A stretch of 64,000 bases of DNA, taken from positions 2,542,001-2,606,000 of the forward strand of contig JAGTJL010000004.1 in assembly GCA_020746875.1 (NCBI GenBank). Direction: 5' to 3'. This stretch comes from Rhexocercosporidium sp. MPI-PUGE-AT-0058. Taxonomy: Eukaryota > Ascomycota > Leotiomycetes > Helotiales. Position numbers and translations under genes: made by a program. This document shows, piece after piece, positions 36,177-47,880 of this stretch (position 1 is the first letter of the stretch; each line of letters starts with the position of its first letter). The notes beneath the pieces were generated by a model that was not told where the DNA came from, did not search any database, and saw nothing but the letters and a program-made list of their open reading frames with translations.

Positions 36177-38205
36177 AGAACAGCAACATCGTTTGCAATA
36201 TGGTGGACCCCCTCCAGCTCAGTATCAGCCTCATGAGTCTCCTCAAAGGAGGCCTGTTGAGGACCCCCAACAATTGCAGCAACAGAGGAATTTCCTCAAT
36301 GTGCAAGAACTGAACCGAAGAGGTCGTGCATCCCCACTTCCCCAGGCAGTCCAGGGTGTCCAAGGTCAGCTTCACGGACCTGGCAGCGAACCTAGCATCA
36401 AGAATGAGTTCGGGAAGATGTTCTCGGGAATTGGAAGTGGAGTAGGCGCTGCTATGGGTGTTCCAAGTCCTGTGTCTGCTGGTCCTCAGGGCATGCCTTT
36501 TTCAAATTCTGGTCAACTTCGACGTGAGGATCTCGACAACCTGCAGGACTCGCCAGTCGAGACAGGAGGTCACAAGCTTGCACGTTCCGCATCTCGTGGT
36601 GGCCGAAGGCGGAAATTGAAAGAGGAGGATAGTAAGGGGGATGATGAGAGTAGCGCAGGAAGACGTACACCAAGTGGACGTGGTAAACGGGCCAAGACAC
36701 ATCATCATCACCATCACCAGTAAGTTATCTGCTCTCATTCACCTGTATATCGGCTAACGGAGCTTTGATTGAGTCATCATCACCATCGCCCAGATCCAGC
36801 TGACAACGCATCCTCGCCATCTCAATCTAACCTCACTCCGTTCAAGAGTGCCAAAGGCTCCGCAATTCCTTCCCCTCCAAGCCTTGACAAAGCAAACCCC
36901 AATGTACACCACCATCACGCTCCACGCCATCACCACCACCACGTGACCCCAGCCAAACCATCGCCTCAGACCAACCCTTTAATACCTATACCCAAGACTA
37001 CAATCCGGAGCCAAGCTGTACTTGATTCTGTTGCCCATCTTCCCAGGAACAACCTTGGACACGGATATTACAAGTCCACCATAAAGCCAGGAAGGACGTC
37101 GGTGAAACGTGACTTGGCCCCCACCAGAGGGTTTGCCAGTACTCCTGAAGCTCTTCCAAACTTCGAAGGAAGCGAGAATAGTCTCTACACCATAAGAATC
37201 CCCCGTGTTCATCTTGGCCGGATTGGTCGGGAAGAGATAACCAGGAGGAGGGCGGTCTGGGGAACAGACATCTACACTGATGATTCCGACGTCATTGCAG
37301 CATGTATCCACCAAGGATGGTTCCGTGGGGCTTGGTCGGATGATGTTGACATATCCTTACTCGACCTAGTAATCGACGTACCCAACAAGACGGGCGAGGT
37401 CCAGAAGCCGTCAAGCATTGACGACACTCTGACATCTCCACCTGCCACAGGACCAATGGAAGTCCCCGAGGATCGCGACTGTCACGTAACCATCCTCATC
37501 CTGCCACCTCTCGAAAGCTACGCCAGCGTCACTCGGTTCGGAATTAAGAGCCGCGAATGGGGAGTCAAAAGAGACGGCTATCAAGGTATTCATGATGGCT
37601 TGAGTTTCATGATCGCTAGTGTGAAATGGGTCAAAGGCGTCGATGGACAGGAAGGACGGAGCGGGACGGCCAGATCCAAAATCTTCGGACAGCAACTCAA
37701 TGACCAGGAACTCGAAGATGAAGAGGCTGAGGCGGATTATTTGATGGGTAGACAGAATGGCAATGGACGTTTCGAGGAGAGTAATATGAGGAGTGGGTTC
37801 ACGGGGATTGGTACCAATAGTTGGTGGAAGGGCTCGAAAGGAGCGGCGTCGAAGAAGGGAAAAGAGCCTGCCTCGAAAACATCACCTCCCACTGTCCCGA
37901 AGGAGACACCTGGTGCTCAATCTGAACCACAACCCGAGCCTGGAAACGGAGCATCCGGCGAAGTCGACGAGCAGCAACAGCAAATCGACCGCATAACCGA
38001 ACGCATGGTAGCGAATGCCAACACGGCATCCGCACCAGCAACACCTGACGGCCCAAACTTTCCACAAATGGATAAGGAAAAAGACAAGGATAGAGATGGG
38101 GGTGCGGACTTGAGGCGGACAGGTGCGAGAGATAGTACGGCTGCTGCGATCCTCGCGTTTGGACTTGATGGGAAGGGTGGGAGTGTGGGCAGTATTCCTA
38201 TTTGA
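34640..38205 (+). CDS. rxt3: Rxt3-like subunit of the Rpd3L histone deacetylase complex (with apparent frameshift)
   Basis: Nuclear co-regulator. The Rxt3 domain is in the second half: TIRIPRVHLGRIGREEITRR, then AVWGTDIYTDDSDVIAACIH and QGWFRGAW (about 37185-37340), the family's core. The N-terminal half is long and disordered: Pro/Gln/Ser-rich, then an Arg/Glu-rich heptad-like stretch (about 35660-35830), a Gln run at 36142-36180, and Gly-rich and Lys-rich parts. A 54-nt intron (36720-36773, GTAAGT...TTGAG) splits a poly-His run (about 36700-36790). The frame changes at the G6 run 35092-35097: before it the reading ends NRPQSTGG, after it GSSMSISSMLGG; no intron is long enough to explain this. 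Either one G is missing from the assembly or the allele is broken. Protein about 1,170 residues if read through. Confidence 0.85.
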
Positions 38206-39024
38206 AAGGGAGTGGGAGTGGGGCTAGTACTTGATACCCGATCGAGGATTTGGGAAGAAGAAAGGAAAGGAAAGCGAAGGAAAAGTGAAGAGACCCTTGG
38301 TGGTTCGTTCTCTGGATGGAGAAGGATCGACAGAGTGTTGTGTTGGACTTGGAATGGATAAAGCGCCTGGTATCTGGCCTACTTGGTGCGGACAGGTGGA
38401 TTGGTGTATTGTGTGTATGCATTTTTAGCGTTTCCCAGCAGCGGACGAGTTGGATGTTCCAACAATAGAAGCCTCTTTTAACCTCCTCCGGTCTTGCTCT
38501 ACCTTACCTTACCAAACCTTGACTTTTCTCACATTGGCGGTCATTAAGTCCAGAAGATATAAAAAAAGTCTTTCGAGTTCTAAACCCTATTCACTTTCTT
38601 TGATGAACCCAGAACCCATCTCGCATTTTTCTTTACCACTCCGCCTTGTTTGCTCCCTCAGCTCTCTCTCTCTCGCTCTGAACTTTTCTATTAAATCTAC
38701 TACTGTAGAGGTAAACGGACCCCCTCCCCCGCGAGAGAGTAAGATTACATAACTGCAATATACCAAAGCAAGACGCGGATAGAGTGTATTTCAGCGTACG
38801 AGTTCGTGACCACGAAGAGTCTTTCTATTATTGATTCCCTATTCCGTCATTTTCTCGTCTTGTGCCGTCTACAGTAAGGTAGGTACACTACAGTACAGTG
38901 CAGTACTAGTCAAACAAAGTTGTTACTTTCCACCTCCTTCCCTGACTAACGGACAGCTTCCATAGATCTATAAACCTGAACATCAACATCAAATAAATAC
39001 AATACATCGAAATTTCCCTAGCAA
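38206..39024. other. Intergenic between convergent genes, no gene seen
   Basis: 3' flanks of RXT3 (plus) and the sugar transporter (minus). Short frames only. Confidence 0.5.
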
Positions 39025-40742
39025 TCAAACCCTACTCTCCCCCTCCCCCTCCCTCTCCACACCCTGCCTCGCCAAATCCACCTTCGTCCCCGCAAACCGC
39101 CTCGCGCTCACCCCCTCCTTAAACAAAATATCAATCTCCGCGAACGTCCTCCCCTTCGTCTCAGGCAACCTGAACCACGCCCACGCAAGACCCATCGCCA
39201 TACAACCGCCATAAAAGAAGCCGGCCCTAGCGCCCCAATCCCACGCAGCCCTCTGCACCATCCTCGGCACCAGCTGGCCGTAAACGAGAACATTGACATT
39301 GTAGGCGGCGCGCGCGAGGGCGACGGATTTCTGGCGCAGGGAGTTGGACGGGATCTCCGTGACGACGGTGTAGATGATGGGGCCGCAGGTCATGAAGAAG
39401 ACGAAGTACTCGATCAGGAGGATGACGCCGATGCCGTAGGCGAGGTTGGTGTGCGTGTGCGTGTCGGGGATGCCGATGAAGCCTATGAGCATGGAGGTCG
39501 ACATCATGAAGGTCACGCCGCTGAGGATGAGGGTGCGGCGGCCGAACTTGCGGACGAGGAACCAGGCGATCACGACGCCGAGGATGGCGAGGCTGTACTG
39601 GATGATGGCGAAGTTGAAGGCCATGCTCGTGGGGAGCCCGGCCTGCTGGAGGAAGTACACGATGTACGAGACGAGCGGGACGCAGAGTTCCTGCACCACG
39701 TAGGTCAGGACGGTGATCTCGGTGCGGCGGAGGTTGGTGCCTTTGAAGAGGTCGAGGTAGGAACTTGATGTGTGCATCTCTTTCTCGATGTGGATCGTGT
39801 ATGCCATCATGGAGAGCGTGTTGGCGAGTTCTTCCTCGGGCACTTTCGTCTGCAGCCTGCGTAGGGATTTCTCGGCTTCGGCGATCCGTCCTTTGCGGTA
39901 CAGCCACCAGGGCGATTCGGGCGCGAGGAAGATTCCTATTGCGAGGGGGACCGGGAGGGCCCATTGGAGGGCGAAGGGGATCCGGTAGGCCCATTGACCT
40001 TTCATCTGGAGGAAGCCGCGGAGACAGCCGGTCCCGGTTAGGTAGCCGATACTCCAGCACATGGACACGAGAGACGTGAGGTATGGGCGGAGGACATTGG
40101 GAGTCACTTCCGAAGCGTACGTCGTGGTGATGGTCTGGAAAACACCCCACGGCACACCCAGGAGGACCCCTGCACCCATGTACATGTAGATGCTCGAGGC
40201 GAAGAACTGCAGGAAGATGAAGCAGCACATCAAGAATAGACATCCGAGCATGACATAGCGGTACCCGAAGCGATCAGCTAGGTATCCGTTGATGAGAAGA
40301 CCAATGATTTGACCGGCGTTCACACCATTTGTCACGCCAGCTTGGACTGAAGCGGGGATCTGATGCGTGCCGTCTGCTGTGAGCTTGCCGTATCGTTTCT
40401 GGAACTCGGGAAAGGCGAAGAAGGCTGTGAGGAAGGCTTTGTCGAAGCCTTCCATGATGAGGGCCGCGGAGAAGAGGAGTGACCATCCACATGCTGCGGG
40501 ACTAGACAGTGATTTAGTATTGTGTTGCGATTGTAAAGTGGGATGGACGGAGTTCTGGAAGTTACTTACTACTTTCGCAGACCTTCAGCTATGCTCATAG
40601 TATGCTCGTTATCAGTCGCTTGTTGAGCACCTTTCAACACATCCGCCTGCTCGATGTGTCGGTCCTCATCTGCCGTCTCGATCTTGGTGACGGACTGCCG
40701 GTCCTGGTCCACATCGGACTTCTCATTCTTCAAGTCGGCCAT
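39025..40742 (-). CDS. MFS sugar transporter, maltose-permease-like
   Basis: Proton-linked sugar uptake in the plasma membrane. Exon 1 40742-40570 and exon 2 40501-39025, with a 68-nt GT-AG intron; 549 residues. The soluble N-terminus ends SIAEGLRKYPAACGWSLLFS, then TM1 ALIMEGFDKAFLTAFFAFPE as in fungal alpha-glucoside (MAL) permeases. Loop 2-3 is GYLADRFGYRYVML; loop 4-5 region EVTPNVLRPYLTSLV; the sugar-porter signature is PESPWWLYRKGRIAEAEKSL. The second half has VRKFGRRTLILSG, TEIPSNSLRQKSVALARAAY and the end motif FRLPETKGRTFAEIDILF. Twelve TM segments. The start at 40742 gives a normal MAL-type cytosolic tail. Substrate class is inferred from family only; the divergent neighbour suggests pectin-derived sugars as an alternative to maltose. 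Confidence 0.93.
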
Positions 40743-42109
40743 CCTGTCGTTGGCTTGCTAGCTCCTCCTCCAAGTGGAAGTAAAATGAAGGGCAAGCGTC
40801 GAGATGTTGTCAGGCGTCTGTCTTATGCTATGTACTGTAGATCAGGGCCTTCGATGTTCCTGTCGATTTCTCCTCAGAAAGGCATACGGGACTGGAGCTA
40901 TGATATACCTGCCTGCCTAGCACCGGACAGTCGGTAGAATACTGTGCTACAGGAAACTCAACTTCTTATTAGGAATCCTACCGAGGAGTACTGGCATTGC
41001 TGATCATTGGAGGATAAATTGCATCTCCTCGCGTCAGCCATATCGCGCATATCAGAATCCCCATCACTGCGCCGTAGACGCCCATCTCCAAACCCAAACC
41101 CCGCGCTACCCCGGCCCGGATTCCTCAATCCGGGGGTCCTCGTCGTCAATCCTCAATGTACGATTGTGGGGGGGTTTCGTGTTTCTGGGGGAATGATACA
41201 CCGTTGCCCTCTGCTTGACCTGTACGTGAGGTTCGGGATGTGCGGGAGCCTCGTTTTCCTGGGCGAAAGACTACCGAAATCTAGCTTTTGGCTTGCTTCG
41301 CTTTGCTTGGTGTTTGTGGGTTCTTGGGTTCTTGGGAATGAGGCGTTGGGCCATCGTCTTGGCTGATATACTGTAGTATATGGCATTCTCGATGACAGGG
41401 AGGCTTGTCTACCAGAATTGCGTATGATTTGGGGGGAAAGGGTGATTTACCCGAATGACTTGTGACAAGATATCAGAGATATGATTATCGCAAGATCCTT
41501 TGACTTTTGTTCCCCTGCCAACGCCCATAATGTTAGACTGACATCCTCAGCCCGGGTGAAATAAACCGAGACTCCTCTCCTCTTTCAAACTTTTCGGTCT
41601 CTCAAAAAAAACCCCCCAATTCCATCCCCCACACACAAAGGCGTAAATTAACTTTCCACACACATACTCTCCCTGGGTTCCGGCTTACCGAGATCAAAGC
41701 CCCCTTTCTCCATTGCGGGGGGCTTCGTGGAGGCTTATTAAGTCGGGGAGAGATGCACCGAGCATTCGGTTGGGTTGAGGAGCGACGTCACGTGGAGGGT
41801 CATATTTTCCCCATCTTTGAGTGGTCGTTTGTTGATTGGTAGCCGGGACTGATATTCGAAAGTGAAGTTATAATTACACTTGGATGTTCGAGTGGATAAG
41901 AAGAGCGAGTTCTTGGATTACTATCGAGCTGTGAAAGCATAGAGATAGCAAATACCCGAACAAGGTCACAAAGAAGGAGGGTGCACCAGGTGGTAACCGA
42001 AAATCCAGGATATCCTTCCAGCAAGAATTTCTTGTTAAGAATTTTTGGACAACGCTTAACGCTGTCTTCGATGGTCTGATTAGGGAAAGTTCGAAGTGAC
42101 CCTAAAACC
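40743..42109. promoter_or_regulatory. Divergent intergenic region between transporter and PL26 gene
   Basis: About 1.37 kb with no gene; should contain both promoters. CCGGG/CCCGG-type and CGG-rich patches (41100-41135) could be Zn2Cys6 factor sites, but I cannot assign one. Confidence 0.35.
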
Positions 42110-44746
42110 ATGGCGCCGAAGAATCTCAAGTGGCTGCAGCCCTCGAAAAGCAAAGATGGTCTCTCTCACGGGACATCCTTTGGTATGCCATGGACCCGTG
42201 GTCTCTACCACTCTGGACAAAATTTCTCAATAACGGGAGAGGATGGAAGGACACACCCACTTGACAGTCGAGAGACGGCGTTTTGGCCAGATGGGTCGCT
42301 GAAATGGACTGCTCATTCAGTTGCAGGGGACATTGGATATTCCGATTCGTACACTGTTGATGCGAGTCCTCGGAGCGAATATAGGGATGAGAAACTACCA
42401 CAGGTGATGTCTATTGTTGGTAATAAAATCACCACTATCTCGGGATTGGAGTTGGAGCTGTCAAGTCCAGGAAGTTCCTCTTTGTTCGAGAAGTTAGCCT
42501 TTGAGGGCAAGATCGTGTCCACAGGTGCCACCATAATCGCCTCCATCAACAAGACTCCCTACGCGGCCAGTATCCGCGGCATGAAGGTGGAGAACGCGAC
42601 ATTCTCACGCCTCGTGGTGAAAGTCTCCGGTGTGGCTATCGCTTCCCAAGCAGAAGAACACCTCCCTTTCGATGTCCGACTGTACATCTACCAGCACTCT
42701 TCCACAATCAAGATCGTGCATTCCTTCATACACGATCTTGAAGCCGAGCAGCCTTTGACAAGTCTGGGACTGCGTTTCCGTGTCCCGTTGCAGGGTGCAG
42801 AGATGTACAATAGACATGTGCGTCTTGGCAGTTCGAACGGTAGCGTCATCTCGGAAGAGGTTCTTGGGCTATCAGGTCTGCGATATGGCCCAACGACACA
42901 AAATCGGATCGATCAAGCAGCTGGGAAGCCCGTCGAGCTGCGGGAGGATGAATGGGTGAAGTTCAAAACAGGGGCGGGTATGCACAGCTCGCTCGGTTTT
43001 GTGCCGACGTGGGATGCCTATAGCCTCGCTCAGTTATCAAGTGATGGTTTCACTGTTAAGAAGAGGACAAAAGCTGGGTGCTCTTGGGTCAAGGTGACGG
43101 GTGGAGGCAGAGCAGATGGAACGGCGTATGTGGGATCTGCTAGCAATGGAGGACTAAGTGTTGGAATGTCGAATTTCTGGGAACGGTATCCTACACAGCT
43201 GGATCTGAGTGGGTTGACAACAGATGTGGGAGAAGTGACCGTGTGGTTATATTCGCCCCTCGCGGAACCATTGGATACGAGGCCATTCCATGATGGTTTG
43301 GGTATGGATACATATCCCAAACAGTTGGAAGGATTGGATGTTACTTATGAAGACTACGAGCCGGGCTTTAGCACGGCGAATGGGATCGCGAGGACAAACT
43401 CGCTGTTCTTGAAGCCATACACAGCAACGCCCACGAGAGAAGAGCAGACTACTTTCTCATCTCTGGTGAAAGACACACCAAGACTTGTGCCGGAATCTCG
43501 GTACATGTACTCTACAGGTGTATTCCCCGGCTGCTGGGCACCTGATCATCACATCCTGAGCTACGAGCCAACCAACGCAGAGAAGAAAATAGAGAGCAAT
43601 CTCGCAACTCTCTTCGACTTTTACGCAGGTCAGATCGAACAACATCGCTGGTACGGATTCTGGGACCACGGTGACGTGCAACATACCTGGGATCCCCATC
43701 GACACGCCTGGCGGTACGACGTTGGTGGTTTCGCGTGGGACAACTCAGAATTGTCGACAGATCTGTGGTTGTGGCTTTACTTCCTCCACACTGGGAGAGC
43801 AGATGTCTTCAAGATCGCTGAAGCTATGACACAGCACACTTCTGAAGTCGACATCTACCATTCTGGGAGATTCAAAGGTTTCGGGACGAGGCATGGCGTG
43901 CAGCATTGGAGTGATTCCTCGAAGCAACTCCGCATATCATCAGTGCTGTTCCGCCGTATCTACTACTTCCTGACAGGAGACGAACGCATTGGCGATCTCA
44001 TTTACGAACTGTCGACTTGTCAAGACGCGCTATTAACACTAGATGCACATCGGAAGGTCCAAGCAAAAGACAGCACACCTCCTGGATTCACCATGGCGAA
44101 TATCGGACTTGATTGCGGGCCGTTGATGTCCAGTTGGCTGACAGCTTGGGAGCGGCGAACAGTTGGTTGGGAAAGATGTAGAGATCTGTTAATGAAGCTT
44201 CTTGAAGGCATCACCGCTCTCCCTCATGGTATTGGAAACAATGCAATGTTGCTGAAACCAAGTACGGGCGAGGTGCGACCTTGTCCACCACCCACACCAG
44301 ACCACGCCATTTCACATCTCAGTATGCTCTTTGGATTTCCTGAGATCGTAGGCGAGGTGCTGGAGTACGCCGCGCAGGATGACAAGTGTAAAATCGTGGT
44401 CCAGAACTTCAAGACAAAGACTTGGCTGCCATATTGCAGAGCGTATAACGGTGGTCCTGAAATTCAGTTGAAGGAGTTCGGATTCGTCTTTGATTGCGGA
44501 CTGGATGATGCTTGGAGACAGAGTCATTCCACACTTACAGCTGTTGTCGCTCTTGAGGAGAATAGCGAAGAAATAGCACGAAGAGCATGGAAAGAATTCG
44601 ACAGCGACGGATATGGAGCTGCCCACGACTGGACTGTAGAGAAGACGGAGAACGGGGGAGAGGCTAAATGGATAACCACAAACGAAGCTGCGAGGTATGG
44701 CGTCAGTGCCATCGGCAACTTGGCGAAGATTAGGGAGTTTCTGTAA
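42110..44746 (+). CDS. PL26-like exo-rhamnogalacturonan lyase (PcRGLX/YetA-like)
   Basis: A single-exon protein of 878 residues. The N-terminal RIFT-barrel signature is present: GTSFGMPWTRGLYHSGQNFS followed by AFWPDGSLKWTAHSVAG. The central domain contains WYGFWDHGDVQHTWDPHRHA and YDVGGFAWDNSELSTDLWLW, which matches the (alpha/alpha)6 toroid of this family, and RHGVQHWSDSSKQLRISSVL. PL26 enzymes release unsaturated galacturonosyl-rhamnose from the ends of rhamnogalacturonan I. There is no signal peptide (MAPKNLKWLQPSK), consistent with intracellular breakdown of imported oligosaccharides. It is divergent from a sugar transporter, which fits a catabolic pair. Family assignment is from recall of these motifs; catalytic residues not assigned. 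Confidence 0.82.
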   Translation: MAPKNLKWLQPSKSKDGLSHGTSFGMPWTRGLYHSGQNFSITGEDGRTHPLDSRETAFWPDGSLKWTAHSVAGDIGYSDSYTVDASPRSEYRDEKLPQVMSIVGNKITTISGLELELSSPGSSSLFEKLAFEGKIVSTGATIIASINKTPYAASIRGMKVENATFSRLVVKVSGVAIASQAEEHLPFDVRLYIYQHSSTIKIVHSFIHDLEAEQPLTSLGLRFRVPLQGAEMYNRHVRLGSSNGSVISEEVLGLSGLRYGPTTQNRIDQAAGKPVELREDEWVKFKTGAGMHSSLGFVPTWDAYSLAQLSSDGFTVKKRTKAGCSWVKVTGGGRADGTAYVGSASNGGLSVGMSNFWERYPTQLDLSGLTTDVGEVTVWLYSPLAEPLDTRPFHDGLGMDTYPKQLEGLDVTYEDYEPGFSTANGIARTNSLFLKPYTATPTREEQTTFSSLVKDTPRLVPESRYMYSTGVFPGCWAPDHHILSYEPTNAEKKIESNLATLFDFYAGQIEQHRWYGFWDHGDVQHTWDPHRHAWRYDVGGFAWDNSELSTDLWLWLYFLHTGRADVFKIAEAMTQHTSEVDIYHSGRFKGFGTRHGVQHWSDSSKQLRISSVLFRRIYYFLTGDERIGDLIYELSTCQDALLTLDAHRKVQAKDSTPPGFTMANIGLDCGPLMSSWLTAWERRTVGWERCRDLLMKLLEGITALPHGIGNNAMLLKPSTGEVRPCPPPTPDHAISHLSMLFGFPEIVGEVLEYAAQDDKCKIVVQNFKTKTWLPYCRAYNGGPEIQLKEFGFVFDCGLDDAWRQSHSTLTAVVALEENSEEIARRAWKEFDSDGYGAAHDWTVEKTENGGEAKWITTNEAARYGVSAIGNLAKIREFL

Positions 44747-45751
44747 GTTTGGGAAAGTGTGCGAGTTTTGTAGTGAGAAGAGACTTGGGAGGGGAAAGCG
44801 GAGATTTACGGCGCGACAGCAGCGGATGTGGTTCTCCGAAGCGAGGCCAAGCTTTAGTATTTCTTCCTCATGCAAGCCACAGGGCGAGATACACTCCCCC
44901 AATAAGAGAAGCGCTGAGATAGCAGTCATAATTCTAAGAAATAGGAGACCATTACTAGTTTCTTTTTGCCATTCCTCTGCTCAATGATGTCTCTGTGATG
45001 TGCAGCATCCTCTGGTGCCAGTCCATCACGTGACCTTTCAGTCACTCACCTTGAGTTTGGCACCTTAAACTAAGGATCAGGTAGAACCTCAACTGCGGTC
45101 ATCCATTCAATACCCGACCTATCTTTGATTTATGTATAGCGCCCTTTGACTGAAGCAGCTCTCCACTTGGCGACCCATGTCGCCGCAAGCGAATTGTTTG
45201 TTTACTTTAAAGACATCAGGGGGTGCAGGAATTCGTGATACGATGACTTTTGTTGGCAACCTTATTTCTCACCACAATGGAATTCCGCAATTAATTTCTA
45301 TAGTGTGAAAGTAGAGAATGCTATTCTTCAACTACGTATCCAGTTTATTAAACTTTACTTAGTTGCGTTGTCAGCTTTTGCGACGTTTTCCAATTTTCGC
45401 GGTATCACGAATAGCTGCACCTCCTAGTGAGAGTTCAGCTTTAGCTTCCGTAGGAGAAGGGAAATTGTACAATCACTTAAGCTCAGATGACACATATCTC
45501 GTTTTGTGGTTGAAGATGTCGTAAGATGGCATCTACAACGCAGATAAACGAGACTATCACTTGAACAGCACGAAAAGAAGGCCATGCAAATATTTTGGGT
45601 GCCAGAAGCTCTTCAGAGTCTCTTTTGAGTATCCTCAGGTACTTACTGGTTCTTCCAACGGTTCTGTTGCTCATGTATATCTATCCGCTTTATCTCCACT
45701 CTGCAAGTTCTCACCCTGAACCAGCAATCTCTCCATTCCCTCCTCCAGAAA
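44747..45751. other. Intergenic, no gene seen
   Basis: 3' flanks of the PL26 gene and of the 2EXR gene (minus). Nothing recognised. Confidence 0.5.
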
Positions 45752-46900
45752 TCAGCAACCATCATCCAGCTTTCTGGGAGGATAGAACTTCACCCCTGGC
45801 CAATCACCTCCCATAATCATCACCTTTGGTATAGCCTTCCATTGCGATTCCCTCAACTTCACTGTCCGAATAACCTTATCGATTTTCTCCTTGACCTTTT
45901 CGAGATAGGCAGAATCCGCAATGTCCAACTCGTTCGCGCCATGTCCCATCATGGAAGCTTCGACTTGGTCGTCTCTGAGGCGGATCGTAATGGTTCTAAG
46001 ATCTCTGAAAAGATAGATGGATTCCTCAAGTCGCGCCATCGCGTAGCCAGTGAGAGAGCGCTCGTCGATGACGAGGTGGTGGAGCAGAAATAGTTGGGGG
46101 TTGTGGAGATCGGCTGCAAGGTAGTATCAACACACACAACTCTGTAAATTCGAGAGAATATCGAAATTGGAAGGCTCACCCATGTTCTTGAGGAGAAACG
46201 AATCCACCTTCGTACGGATGTAGAATGGTTGTAGACCTTGCATGCTGACAGTTCTGCACTTCCTGTACAGAACTTAGATGATTAGCTCTTGATCACATCT
46301 TCAGGATCCACAGAACAGCCTCGCGTTTGAATGATGTGCAACGACTTACGTGTACGTGGCATGGTCTGTAACGACATCCTTCCGAGCAAGAAACTCATAC
46401 CTCGACTCCCGGCACACATGAAGAACTGCAGGGACGCGTAGTGAGCTGTTACAACGAGAACTTCCCAACTCCTTGAACGAGTCAATCAACGCAGCTTCCG
46501 CACCGCAGAATGCCCAAATACGAGCTCGGAGCTCACCAACCAGCCTTGGAAAGAGTTTGAACTCGGTAAGAGCCTCAGAGACGTCTACAGGAGCCGGCAT
46601 TTCTTCTTTAACGTGGATTGCTCTTACTCCTCTTCTGCATGCGACATCACTGGCCTTGGGTTGTGGTTTGTGTTTCCGAGTGGATGGGAGGCGGAGCTTG
46701 CGCCTTCTTGGTGTGGGGCTGGGGATAGATGGAGTTGGATCTGAGCCGGCGGTGAAGTTGAGCACTTGGGGGAGACGCTGGCCGAGAAAACGCTCGAGGG
46801 ATTGTTCGGAGTTCATGATGTCCGTCATAGGGTTTTCGCGTTCGCCCATGAAAAAGATATCGTTAGGGTGGTTCGAGGCGGTTTCGTCGTGATTCGCCAT
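45752..46900 (-). CDS. 2EXR-domain protein, intact
   Basis: Three exons: 46900-46350, 46262-46180, 46113-45752, GT-AG and in phase; 331 residues. The 2EXR domain starts near residue 110: LTEFKLFPRLVGELRARIWA, with the second half RVPAVLHVCRESRYEFLARK, the classic VCRESR motif. It continues with QPFYIRTKVDSFLL, then LHHLVIDERSLTGYAMARLE. The first 105 residues are polar and basic (PRRRKLRLPSTRKHKPQPK) and may be a nuclear signal. Function unknown. In contrast to the relics at 19.6-29 kb, this copy has no stop and clean splice sites. Confidence 0.85.
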
Positions 46901-47880
46901 GTGGTTCGAGAGGGAGTTGATGATTGATGATGGAGAAGGAGAAATTGTGGAATTAGGTTCCGATTTTGGTGATACTTTGGTTCTCGAGCGAAGAATTCAG
47001 CTTTGCTGTGCTCAATATCGGCGCACGCTAGTATTGTTTAGGATTATTCTAAGCGAGACAAGTTTCGTTCTGTCACCTTTAGGTCGCAACGCTTCGTAGA
47101 GATTAGGATTTGCTGCCTCGAAAGATCCACTCATGTCAGAGGACTGGTTTAAAGTTTAAGGCCTGCCCAACGAGCATCCATCGCTTCCAAGCATCAGGCC
47201 ACGTCACAAATCCGCGGTGTTCTGCGTTTGTTTACGATTCTACTCGCCGCTTGACAAATCTACCAGAGAATAGGAAATGGGCTTCACTGTGGTGACAAAG
47301 ACTTTACAGCCAGAATAAACTCACAGGATAGTCATCCTTGCTCAGCATGAGAAGAAAGTCAGTCCCGTTCCCCGAAGGTCTTCATTTTCCGGATCTCAAA
47401 GTAAGAGTCTTTAGCATCATCTGATACCACGGGCGCCTTATCATAGGCCGCTATTCATTTCTTCATGCCTATGAATGAAACAAATGCTCACATAAAGGGT
47501 CTTTAATGGAATTATTCGCTGTTTGGCCGCTACAATTAATCAAGTATGGCAGGCTATGATATCAGACTCTGTACTGAAGACGTTCCTTGTACTTGTTTTG
47601 GTGCACTAAGCGAGGTCGTAAGAAAAAGAGAAGAGATGCCAGTGTAGGGAAGGGAATACTCGCCACACGAGCCAGCACCATTCCACGGAATCACCGGCTA
47701 CTTCTCTGGTACTACCCTGTTCATACAAACCTCTTTGTTCACGATTAAACAGTAGGATTAAATATATATGTTTCCTTTCGTCTCCGTACGAAACGGTGGC
47801 GCACTGAATATACTTGATCAAACATCACTTGCTGTATTCTTTGTCACATATTATCGGTTTTATACCAACACTATTGGATA
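46901..47880. other. Intergenic, no gene seen
   Basis: Promoter side of the 2EXR gene and, to the right, the border of a transposon relic. Confidence 0.4.

Noticed and set aside
39227..40243. 338-codon frame inside the sugar transporter
   Set aside because: Arg/His/Pro-rich shadow of a GC-rich membrane protein gene.
41007..41366. 119-codon frame in the transporter/lyase intergenic region
   Set aside because: Low-complexity translation with no family match; more likely promoter DNA.
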